This document shows, one piece after another, positions 1 to 7,095 of a DNA stretch of 64,000 bases (within the stretch, counting starts at the first letter, position 1; every line of letters begins with the position of its first letter). The DNA comes from Mycolicibacter algericus DSM 45454. Its GTDB lineage: Bacteria; Actinomycetota; Actinomycetes; Mycobacteriales; Mycobacteriaceae. Under the pieces are notes generated by a model. The model saw only the letters and a program-made list of their open reading frames with translations, was not told where the DNA came from and made no database searches. Both the position numbers and the translations under genes were made by a program. Where the stretch lies: NCBI RefSeq assembly GCF_002086455.1, contig NZ_MVHC01000010.1, positions 59,120 to 123,119 of the forward strand, read 5' to 3'.

Positions 1-1960
1 CGCAGAGCCAGCCGTCGACGTGCAGCAGGAAGTCGTCGAACTCCTCGTCCTGCGGCCGCTCGTCCAGGCCCAGGTCGCGGTGCATCTCCGCGGCGCGCAT
101 CAGGTTCCAGATCTCGCCGCGGATCGCCGGCAGCTTGCCGGGATCCATGGTGGCGATGTTGCCGTACTCGTCGAGCAGCTGCTCGAGCCGCGCGATGTCG
201 CCGTAGGACTCGGCGCGCGCCATCGGCGGGATCAGGTGGTCGACGATGGTGGCGTGCGCGCGGCGTTTGGCTTGCGCTCCCTCGCCGGGGTCGTTGACCA
301 GGAACGGGTAGATCAGTGGCAGGTCGGCGATCATGGCGTCGGTGGCGCAGCTCGCCGACAGTGCCGCGGTCTTGCCGGGCAGCCATTCCATCGAGCCGTG
401 CTTGCCCAGGTGGATCACCGCGTGCGCGCCGAAACCGTGTGCCAGCCAACGGTATGCGGCCAGGTAGTGGTGGCTCGGCGGCAGCTCCGGGTCGTGGTAG
501 ATGGCAACCGGGTTCTCCCCGAAGCCGCGCGGCGGCTGGATCATCAGCACGACGTTGCCGGATCGCAGTGCGGCCAGCACGATCTCGCCGGCGTCGTTGA
601 CGAACAGGGTGCCCGGCGCCGGGCCCCACGCCGCCGTCATCGAGTCGCGCAGCTCGTCGGGCAGCTCCGCGGTCCACTGGGCGTACTGCTGTGCGGTCAC
701 CCGTACCTGAGCACCGGCCAGCTGCGCGGCGGACAGCCAGTCCTCGTCCTGGCCGCCGGCCTCGATCAGGGTGTGGATCAGCCGGTCCCCGGCCTGCGTC
801 TCATCCTCGATGCCCAGCACCCCGAAGCCGTCCCCGACGTCGTAGCCGGCGTCGGACAGCCGGTGCAGCAGCCGCACCGCCGAGGCCGGGGTATCCAGCC
901 CGACGGCGTTGCCGACCCGAGAATGCTTGGTGGGATAGGCCGACAGCACCAGCGCCAGCTTCTTCTGGGAGTTCGGGATCCGGCGCAGCACAGCATGGTT
1001 CACCACGACACCGGCTACCCGGGCGCAGCGTTCGGGGTCGGCGGCGTAGTGGGGCAGCCCGTCGTCGTCGATCTCCTTGAACGAGAACGGCACCGTGATG
1101 ATCCGGCCGTCGAATTCCGGGATGGCGATCTGGGTGGCCGAGTCCAGCGGGGTCACACCGTCGTCGTTGGCTTCCCAGTCCGCCCGCGACGACGCCAGGC
1201 ACAAGCCCTGGAACACCGGAATATCCAGCGCGGCGACCTGTTCGATGTCCCAGGCGCCGTCGTCGTCGCCGGCACCAACGGTCGCGGTGGCGTTCATCGC
1301 GCCGCCGGCCGCCAGCATGCAGACCACCACCGCATCCAGGGTGCCCAGCGCGTCGAACAACTCGTCGGGGGCGTTGCGCAGCGACGCGGCGAAGATCGGC
1401 ACCCCGACCGCCCGGCCGGTGGCGTCGATCGCGTCGGCCAGCGCGTGGGCGAACCCGGCGTTCCCGCTGACTTCGTGGGCCCGGTAGTACAGCACCCCGA
1501 CCCGCACCGCATCGGGTGCGTCGACCGGCTCGCGAGACCCGTATCCCCATTCCGGGATCACCGTCGGCTCATCGAAGCCCTCACCGGTCAGCAACACCGT
1601 GTCGCACAGGAACGCGTGCAGCTGCGCCAGATTCGCCGGCCCGCCCTCGGCGAGGTAGGCGTGCGCCTGCGCCGCCAGCCCGATCGGGACCGTCGAGCAC
1701 TCCATCAGCTCGGCGTTGGGTGATCGCTCCCCGCCGAGCACCACCACCGGCAGGCCCGTGGCGCGCAGCAGCGTCAGCTCGGCGTCGATCTCCGCGGACG
1801 ACCCCAGGATCCGCAGCACCACGACATCCGCCCCGTCGAGCACCGCTTCGATGTCCTGGCGCGCCGGGTTGCCCAGGTTGTAGGCCGCCCCGCTGGCGCG
1901 TGCCGACAGCAGGTCGGTGTCGGACGTGGACAGCAAGGCGATGCGCCGGGCATCAGACAT
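1..1960 (-). CDS. cobN: Aerobic cobaltochelatase large subunit CobN, N-terminal 653 residues (truncated by window edge)
   Basis: CobN is the large subunit of the ATP-dependent cobaltochelatase that inserts cobalt into hydrogenobyrinic acid a,c-diamide in aerobic cobalamin synthesis. The frame is open from the ATG at 1960 to the left edge, so roughly the N-terminal half is present (the family is about 1200 residues). The CobN/BchH-type core is readable near 360-560, in stretches such as FGENPVAIYHDPELPPSHHY and HLGKHGSMEWLPGKTA, which carry the conserved His and Gly residues. The start is supported by a GAGGAGGA ribosome site just upstream. A cobalamin riboswitch forms the leader, so the gene should be shut off when B12 is plentiful. 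Confidence 0.95.
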   Translation of the reverse strand, partial: MSDARRIALLSTSDTDLLSARASGAAYNLGNPARQDIEAVLDGADVVVLRILGSSAEIDAELTLLRATGLPVVVLGGERSPNAELMECSTVPIGLAAQAHAYLAEGGPANLAQLHAFLCDTVLLTGEGFDEPTVIPEWGYGSREPVDAPDAVRVGVLYYRAHEVSGNAGFAHALADAIDATGRAVGVPIFAASLRNAPDELFDALGTLDAVVVCMLAAGGAMNATATVGAGDDDGAWDIEQVAALDIPVFQGLCLASSRADWEANDDGVTPLDSATQIAIPEFDGRIITVPFSFKEIDDDGLPHYAADPERCARVAGVVVNHAVLRRIPNSQKKLALVLSAYPTKHSRVGNAVGLDTPASAVRLLHRLSDAGYDVGDGFGVLGIEDETQAGDRLIHTLIEAGGQDEDWLSAAQLAGAQVRVTAQQYAQWTAELPDELRDSMTAAWGPAPGTLFVNDAGEIVLAALRSGNVVLMIQPPRGFGENPVAIYHDPELPPSHHYLAAYRWLAHGFGAHAVIHLGKHGSMEWLPGKTAALSASCATDAMIADLPLIYPFLVNDPGEGAQAKRRAHATIVDHLIPPMARAESYGDIARLEQLLDEYGNIATMDPGKLPAIRGEIWNLMRAAEMHRDLGLDERPQDEEFDDFLLHVDGWLC

Positions 1961-1974
1961 CGGGGTTCCTCCTC

Positions 1975-2115
1975 GGGGTTCGCGCCCCATCCGGTCGGGT
2001 GTCCCGCGGCCAGTGTCTGGCTGACGAAGCGCGAACCGGCGCTCCTCACAGTGGCGGAACCGCCCCGGAATTCCACCGGGTTCCTGATGCCACGAGACGG
2101 CGGCCAGCCTAGCCC
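1975..2115 (-). promoter_or_regulatory. Cobalamin riboswitch in the cobN leader (short-arm form)
   Basis: Read on the minus strand, the leader holds the cobalamin-aptamer core: an AGGAACCCGGTG segment, a CCGG hairpin, then GGCGGTTCCGCCACTGT (2047-2070) and the GCCAGACACTGGC element (about 2005-2025). It ends in a GGGG-loop-CCCC hairpin (1975-1988) directly followed by the ribosome site of cobN. The side arm between the ACTGT block and the GCCAGA block is short, as in class-II-like cobalamin aptamers. The position suggests translational control of cobN. The 5' boundary is approximate. Confidence 0.88.
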
Positions 2116-2121
2116 AGCGCG

Positions 2122-2324
2122 GCATGCAAGAATGTCGCCGGTAAGGCGATGGCAACACAGTGAGGAAGCCGGTGTGAATCCGGCGCGGTCCCGCCACTGT
2201 CATCGGGGAGTGACCCTCATCGGCCACGGTCCGCCACGTGTGGGGCTGGAAGGCGAGGCGAGCAGTGATCCGAGAGCCAGGAGACTCACGTCATCGCGTC
2301 CTGCGAACCGGGGCGGTGTACCCC
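2122..2324 (+). promoter_or_regulatory. Cobalamin riboswitch leading the B12-uptake operon (long-arm form)
   Basis: This plus-strand cobalamin aptamer contains GCCGGTAAGGCGATGG near its 5' end, a GCCGG-loop-CCGGC hairpin (about 2166-2182), CGGTCCCGCCACTGT (2186-2200), a long peripheral arm (2201-2270) and the B12-box-like GAGAGCCAGGAGACTCACG (2271-2290). A GGGG/CCCC hairpin at 2310-2324 is followed at once by GAGGAAG, the ribosome site of the solute-binding protein. The aptamer starts only a few bases from the start of the opposite-strand riboswitch. Confidence 0.93.
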
Positions 2325-2344
2325 GAGGAAGCTGATGCACGCCC

Positions 2345-3535
2345 ATGTCCCGTGCACTGCGGGTAGTCCCCGTGCTGGCCACCGCGCTGGCCCTGGCGCT
2401 GGCCGGCTGCTCGGCCGAGCACGCCCCCCGCACCGCCGACGGGCGGCAGGACTGCATCACCGACTTCGATCCGCACACTGACTACTTTCCGGACAAATCG
2501 ACGCTGTCGGATGCCGCCAACTTCGCCATCGAATACCACCGCAGCTATCAGATCCTGACCGTGCACCGCCCCTATCTCGGCGGCAAGCCGGTGTCCTATG
2601 TGTTGGTGCGCTGCGGGGCGCCTGCCCCGGCACTGAGCGGCGAACTGGCTGCCGCCCAACGCATCACCGTCCCGGTGCGCAGGCTGTATTCGGGTTCGAC
2701 GACGCATCTGGCGATGATCACCGAACTCGGCGAGGCCGACGTGGTGGCCGGGGTGGCGAGCCCGGCCGCGGTCGCCGATCCGCAGATCCGCGAGCGCATC
2801 GACGCCGGTGAGACCGTCGGCTACGCACCCGGCGGGCAGGTCAACATCGAAAGCGTGCTGCACGCCGGCCCCGACGTGCTGGTCACCCAGGGCATGGACG
2901 ACGCCGGCTACCCCAAGTTGCGGGAGGCCGGCCTGCCGGTGGTCGCCGACGCCGAATGGTTGGAGCCCACCCCGCTGGGCCGCGCCGAGTGGATCAAGAT
3001 GTTCGCCGCGCTGACCGGCGCCGAACGCCGGGCCGGGCAGGTCTATCAGGGCATCCGCGACCGCTACCGGGCGCTGGCCGCGCAGGCCTCGGGGGCCGCG
3101 CCGACCAAGGTGCTGGTCGGCACCATGTACTCGGGCCACTGGTCCATGCCGACCGGCGCCAGTTACTCCGGGCGCCTGGTGGCCGACGCCGGCGGCAGCT
3201 ACCCCTGGCTCCCCGACGACGGCGCCGAGAGCCGGCAGCTGAATTTCGAATCGGTCTACACCCGCGCGGCAGACGCACCGCTGTGGCTGGTCACCGACGA
3301 CTGGGCAACCGTCGATGACGCGGTGGCACGCGACAGCCGCTACGGCGAACTCGCCGCGGTCCGCACCGGCCAGGTGTGGTCGGCGACCAAGGCGATCGGG
3401 CCCGGCGGTGGCAATCTGTACTGGGAACGCGGCACCGCGCGACCGGATCTGCTGCTCGGCGACCTGGTCGCGATCCTGCATCCCGAGCTGGGCTCCGGGC
3501 ATGATTTCGAGTTCTACCGGCAGGTGCCGCGATGA
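2345..3535 (+). CDS. ABC transporter solute-binding lipoprotein, BtuF/FepB type (probable corrinoid uptake)
   Basis: This 396-residue periplasmic binding protein probably captures a corrinoid for the downstream permease. The N-terminus is a signal peptide ending in a LALAGC lipobox, so Cys22 would be lipidated and the protein anchored outside the membrane. The rest resembles the helical-backbone BtuF/FepB family, with LAMITELGEADVVAGVA and NIESVLHAGPDVLVTQGM as typical segments. Ferric siderophores are the other common ligands of this family. Corrinoid is preferred here only because the operon leader is a cobalamin riboswitch and cobN is divergent. Its stop overlaps the permease start by ATGA. 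Confidence 0.88.
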   Translation: MSRALRVVPVLATALALALAGCSAEHAPRTADGRQDCITDFDPHTDYFPDKSTLSDAANFAIEYHRSYQILTVHRPYLGGKPVSYVLVRCGAPAPALSGELAAAQRITVPVRRLYSGSTTHLAMITELGEADVVAGVASPAAVADPQIRERIDAGETVGYAPGGQVNIESVLHAGPDVLVTQGMDDAGYPKLREAGLPVVADAEWLEPTPLGRAEWIKMFAALTGAERRAGQVYQGIRDRYRALAAQASGAAPTKVLVGTMYSGHWSMPTGASYSGRLVADAGGSYPWLPDDGAESRQLNFESVYTRAADAPLWLVTDDWATVDDAVARDSRYGELAAVRTGQVWSATKAIGPGGGNLYWERGTARPDLLLGDLVAILHPELGSGHDFEFYRQVPR

Positions 3536-4584
3536 CGGCCGCCGCGGTGCGGCCCGGGCGCGCGACGCTGGTGCTGGCCGGGCTGATCGCCGCGGTGCTG
3601 GCGCTGACGCTGCTGGGGCTGGCGCTGGGGCCGGTGCGGGTACCGCTGGCCGACACCGTGCGGGTGCTGCTCGGCGCCGAAGCATCGGATCCCCGCTGGC
3701 AGGTGATCGTGGCGAACATGCGGCTGCCGCGGGTGCTCACCGCGCTGGCCGCCGGGTCCGCCCTCGGGGTCGCCGGCCTGCAACTACAGACGCTGTTCCG
3801 CAACACCCTGGCCGACCCCTACATCCTCGGGGTCAGCTCCGGGGCCAGCCTGGGTGTGGCGCTGGTGGTGCTGGCCGGCGGTGCCGCCGGCGCCGGTTTC
3901 CGCACCACCGGGGGCAGCCGCGCCGGGGAGGTGCTCGCGGCGGCACTCGGCGCGGCGGCGATGTTGACGCTGGTGCTGGTGTTGTCGCGTTGGACCCGCT
4001 CGGCGGCGACGCTGCTGCTGATCGGGGTGATGATCGGCGCGGCCAGCACCGCGCTGGTGAGCCTGGCGCTGGTGTACTCCGACCCGCAGCGGGTGCAGCA
4101 GTATCTGCTGTGGGGCTTGGGCAGTTTCGCCGCAACCGGCTGGACCGACCTACGGCTGCTGCTGCCGCTGGTGGCCGTCGGGCTGATCGCCGCGGCGATG
4201 ACGATCCGGCCGCTCAACGCCCTGCTGCTCGGTGAGAGTTACGCGGCGACCATGGGCATCAACGTGCACCGCGCCCGCATCGTCACGGTCGCCTCGGCAT
4301 CACTGCTGGCGGGGGTGACGACCGCGTTCTGCGGGCCGATCGCCTTCCTCGGACTGGTGGTTCCGCACGTGGCCCGCATCGCCGTGGGCACCTCCGACCA
4401 CCGGATGGTGCTGCCGACGGTGATGTTGCTGGGCGCGGTCGCCGCGCTGGCGTGCGGCATTGTCAGCCAGGTCCCGGGCAGCGATCTGGTCATCCCGATC
4501 AACGCGGTGACCGCGCTGGTTGGGGCGCCGGTGGTGATCACCGTGCTACTGCGGGCCCGCCGCGGATCGGGGATGCCGTCATGA
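3532..4584 (+). CDS. ABC transporter permease, FecCD/BtuC family
   Basis: This 350-residue polytopic membrane protein forms the inner-membrane channel of the importer. It shows the family's alternating hydrophobic helices (about ten expected) and the conserved region around RLPRVLTALAAGSALGVAGL, then NTLADPYILGVSSGASLG, the standard FecCD/BtuC signature near residues 85-105. Near the C-terminus, FLGLVVPHVAR lies in the loop that contacts the ATPase. The start ATG overlaps the stop of the binding-protein gene and the stop overlaps the ATPase start, so the three genes are translationally coupled. Substrate is inferred from the riboswitch, not from the permease itself. Confidence 0.9.
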   Translation: MTAAAVRPGRATLVLAGLIAAVLALTLLGLALGPVRVPLADTVRVLLGAEASDPRWQVIVANMRLPRVLTALAAGSALGVAGLQLQTLFRNTLADPYILGVSSGASLGVALVVLAGGAAGAGFRTTGGSRAGEVLAAALGAAAMLTLVLVLSRWTRSAATLLLIGVMIGAASTALVSLALVYSDPQRVQQYLLWGLGSFAATGWTDLRLLLPLVAVGLIAAAMTIRPLNALLLGESYAATMGINVHRARIVTVASASLLAGVTTAFCGPIAFLGLVVPHVARIAVGTSDHRMVLPTVMLLGAVAALACGIVSQVPGSDLVIPINAVTALVGAPVVITVLLRARRGSGMPS

Positions 4585-6413
4585 CACCGGCTGTTCAGCG
4601 AGACTCGACGGAGGAGAGGCGAAGCTGGGACCGCCGCATGACGTCCGACCTCATGCCGTCGGTGGCGGCGGTTGAGCTCGTCGACCTGGCGATCGGCTAC
4701 CGCCGCAGGCGCCGGTCGACGACGGTGGCCAACGGCTTGAGCGCGCAGGCCCGCCGCGGCGAGCTGACCGTGCTGATCGGGCCCAACGGCGCCGGCAAGT
4801 CCACCTTGATCCGCACCCTGGCCGGATTGCAGCCCGCACTCGGTGGCCGCGTGCTGCTGGACGGCGCCGACCTGACCGGCCTGCCCCGCGACGAACTGGC
4901 CCGCCGGGTCGCGGTGGTGTTGACCGAGCGGATCGACCCGGGCCTGCTGTCGGCGCGAGCACTGGTGGGCCTCGGCCGTATCCCGCACCTGGGGTTGGGG
5001 TCTCGGCTGCGTCCCGCCGACGAGGAGATCGTCGACTGGGCGCTGGCCGCGACCGGTGCCCAGCATCTGGCGTCGCGACCGGCCGTGGAGTTGTCCGACG
5101 GTGAATGTCAGCGTGTGCTGACCGCGCGTGCGCTGGCGCAGCAGCCCGGGCTGCTGATCCTCGACGAGCCGACCGCGTTCCTGGACGTGTCGTCGCGGGC
5201 CGGGCTGTTCGGGCTGCTCCGCAAACTGGCCCGCGACCAGCAGTTGGCGGTGGTGCTCAGCACCCACGACCTGGAATTGGCGCTGCGGGTGGCCGACCGG
5301 GTGTGGCTGCTGGACCCGGCCGGCACCCTGGTCGACACCGTCGGCGAGGAGCTGATGCTGTCCGGGCGCATCGGGGCGATGTTCGACACCGACACACTGC
5401 GTTTCGACCCGGGCAGCGGCATGTTCGCGTTCGGCACCGAAGGCGGTGAGCGCCGATCCGCGCGCATCGACGCCGGCGAACCGTTGCGCACCGCACTACT
5501 GCGGGTGCTGTCGCGGGAGGGCTGGGACACCGCCGAGCCAGGCGAGAACTGTGAACTTCTCGTCACCGCAACCGATCCCGGCGCGGTCACGCTGCGCTGC
5601 GCGACGTCGACCACCCACACCGCGATGCGCGACCTGCCGCAGCGGTTGCGCACGCTGCCCACCGGCCCACACCGCTGCGCACCGGCCGACCGGGTGGTCT
5701 CCGCGTTGGCTGAACTGGCGGACGTCAGCCCGTATTTCGCGGTGTCCACCGGGCCGGTCGAAGGCGGCGGCTGGCGCCCGGTGACACAGCTCTATACCGA
5801 CGAAGATCTGCTCGCCGATGCGGTCGGCACCGTGCGAGACCGGATCGGCGCATCGGATTTTCGGGTGGCCGCCTCGACCTTCTTCCTGGGCTTCGCGGCG
5901 CGGCTGTGGTCGATCGGGCTGGGCGGGATCGCCGAACACGGCCTGCTGTTGGACCTTGACCCCGGTGAGCTCTGGTACTCCGAATCCGGCGGAACGGTGC
6001 GGCTGCACCTGGCGAATCCCATGGCCTGGCAGGGACCGGACCTGGCGTCTCGGCTCGCCGACATCGTCTTGAGCAGGCACCTGACACCGCTGGCCGCCGC
6101 GGTGCGACGGCTCGGTTCGATCTCGGAGAAACTGCTGTACGGCAATGCCGCCTCCGCCGCGCTGGGCGCCGCCCGTGCGCTGCACCGCCATCACGGTGCA
6201 CAGCTGGCGGCCGAACCGTGCTGGGAGCTCGCACGAACGGTGTGCGACGACGAACGACTCACCGACACAATACGTTTCAACGACTCAGGCACCGACTACC
6301 GGCGCGCCACCTGCTGCCTGTTCTACCGCACGCCCGACGGCGGGTTATGCATCGACTGCGCACTCACCCATAAGCCCGAGATTCGCACACCCGATAAGAA
6401 GGGATTCACATGA
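4581..6413 (+). CDS. ABC ATPase fused to a FhuF-like [2Fe-2S] domain (probable corrinoid importer ATPase/reductase)
   Basis: This 610-residue fusion has an N-terminal BtuD/FhuC-type ATPase with Walker A GPNGAGKST (67-75), signature LSDGE (171-175), Walker B LLILDEP (191-197) and H-loop His229. The C-terminal part, about 370-594, ends in CC-x10-C-x2-C (Cys578, 579, 590, 593), the [2Fe-2S] ligand pattern of FhuF ferric-siderophore reductases. Residues 285-370 form a linker I do not recognise. The start ATG overlaps the permease stop. Met20 is an alternative start, because codons 4-19 are encoded by a palindromic repeat (4589-4635) that seems to have inserted in frame. The FhuF domain would suit reduction of an imported metal complex. 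Under a B12 riboswitch the likely substrate is a cob(III)alamin, but this is inference. Confidence 0.88.
   Translation: MTPAVQRDSTEERRSWDRRMTSDLMPSVAAVELVDLAIGYRRRRRSTTVANGLSAQARRGELTVLIGPNGAGKSTLIRTLAGLQPALGGRVLLDGADLTGLPRDELARRVAVVLTERIDPGLLSARALVGLGRIPHLGLGSRLRPADEEIVDWALAATGAQHLASRPAVELSDGECQRVLTARALAQQPGLLILDEPTAFLDVSSRAGLFGLLRKLARDQQLAVVLSTHDLELALRVADRVWLLDPAGTLVDTVGEELMLSGRIGAMFDTDTLRFDPGSGMFAFGTEGGERRSARIDAGEPLRTALLRVLSREGWDTAEPGENCELLVTATDPGAVTLRCATSTTHTAMRDLPQRLRTLPTGPHRCAPADRVVSALAELADVSPYFAVSTGPVEGGGWRPVTQLYTDEDLLADAVGTVRDRIGASDFRVAASTFFLGFAARLWSIGLGGIAEHGLLLDLDPGELWYSESGGTVRLHLANPMAWQGPDLASRLADIVLSRHLTPLAAAVRRLGSISEKLLYGNAASAALGAARALHRHHGAQLAAEPCWELARTVCDDERLTDTIRFNDSGTDYRRATCCLFYRTPDGGLCIDCALTHKPEIRTPDKKGFT
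4589..4635 (+). repeat. Palindromic small repeat, copy A (inside the ATPase 5' end)
   Basis: This 47-bp imperfect palindrome has outer arms GGCTGT/ACCGCC, then CAGC/GCTG and an inner ACTC/GAG arm. It matches the two tandem copies at 6980-7091 and a shortened copy at 10656-10681. Here it is read through in frame, giving an Arg/Glu-rich N-terminus, and it is followed by GCATGA, which supplies an in-frame ATG at 4638. Confidence 0.75.
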
Positions 6414-6988
6414 CCGAAACCGCCACCGAGATCGTCGCCGATCCCCCGATCGTCGACACCGAAGACCGTGGCCGCGAACAGCTGTGGCCGCTGCCCACCG
6501 ATCAGCAGAGCCTGTTGGATCTGCTGCACCTGTGCTTCGACGAGTACTGGGACGAGATCTGGTTCGGCATCATCATGCAGGGCGCCGCCTGGGAGGTGGC
6601 CGCACCGAATGCGCCGCGCAAGATCGCGATGCTCGACGGCTACGCCACCGTCGATTTCGGCCGCTGGCACTTTCACCTGTGCATCGGCAAGCACCGGGCC
6701 AGCGGCTCCGAGCTGGGCCGGATCCGCCGCTGCACCCGAGCGGAGCTGTATCGCCGGATCGGCAAGGACGGCAACCCGATGTCGTGGGGAGTGCGCCTGT
6801 TCAACGGCCGCGACGAGCAGATGATGACGCTGATGCTGCCCAATCCGTTCCTCACCAACGACCAGCAGATCCGTGAGGAGCCCGAGTGGGGCCAGCTGGA
6901 GCTGTGGGACAAGTTGCGCGAGAAGTACCTGGGGCTGGGACCGGACCCGTTGGACCGCAGCGGGGCTCGGATCCGCTGCGGCGGTTAG
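6410..6988 (+). CDS. Unrecognised 192-aa protein of the B12-uptake operon
   Basis: I do not recognise this family. The 192-residue protein is soluble by composition, has no signal peptide and is rich in Trp, acidic and basic residues. A WHFHLCIGKH segment places His87, His89, Cys91 and His95 close together, which would suit metal or cofactor binding. Cys108 and Cys190 are also present. Its start overlaps the ATPase-FhuF stop by ATGA, so it is the fourth cistron of the cobalamin-riboswitch operon and probably works with the importer or with corrinoid handling after entry. The last two Gly codons and the stop lie inside a repeat copy, so the C-terminus may have been reset by that insertion. Confidence 0.82.
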   Translation: MTETATEIVADPPIVDTEDRGREQLWPLPTDQQSLLDLLHLCFDEYWDEIWFGIIMQGAAWEVAAPNAPRKIAMLDGYATVDFGRWHFHLCIGKHRASGSELGRIRRCTRAELYRRIGKDGNPMSWGVRLFNGRDEQMMTLMLPNPFLTNDQQIREEPEWGQLELWDKLREKYLGLGPDPLDRSGARIRCGG

Positions 6989-7091
6989 CAAGGCTCGACG
7001 CAGGAGAGCCGCAGCTGGACCGCCGCATCAGACCCGGCGGTTAGCAAGGCTCGACGCAGGAGAGCCGAAGCTGGACCGCCGCATCAGACCC
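6980..7091 (+). repeat. Tandem pair of the palindromic repeat, copies B and C (56-bp period)
   Basis: Two 56-bp units (6980-7035 and 7036-7091) differ at a single base, C at 7012 versus A at 7068, and are followed by the first bases of a third unit (GCGGTTAG, 7092-7099). Each unit is a 45-bp hairpin with GGCGGT/ACCGCC, AGC/GCT and GGCTC/GAGCC arms, then GCATCAGACCC. The first unit contains the stop codon of the upstream gene. The partial third unit contains, on the other strand, the stop codon of the PPE gene. A strong hairpin between converging genes could also act as a bidirectional terminator. Confidence 0.9.
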
Positions 7092-7095
7092 GCGG

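Noticed and set aside
20..1723. Long plus-strand open frame over cobN
   Set aside because: It is the antisense shadow of cobN, rich in Arg, Gln and His as expected from reversed GC-biased codons, with no recognisable domain. The same reasoning removed long frames over icd, the PPE genes, the conservon sensor, mmpL and guaB2.
6980..7091. The tandem repeat as a CRISPR array, insertion sequence or MIRU
   Set aside because: Units are contiguous with no spacers, no transposase is present, and the sequence does not match the MIRU consensus I remember.
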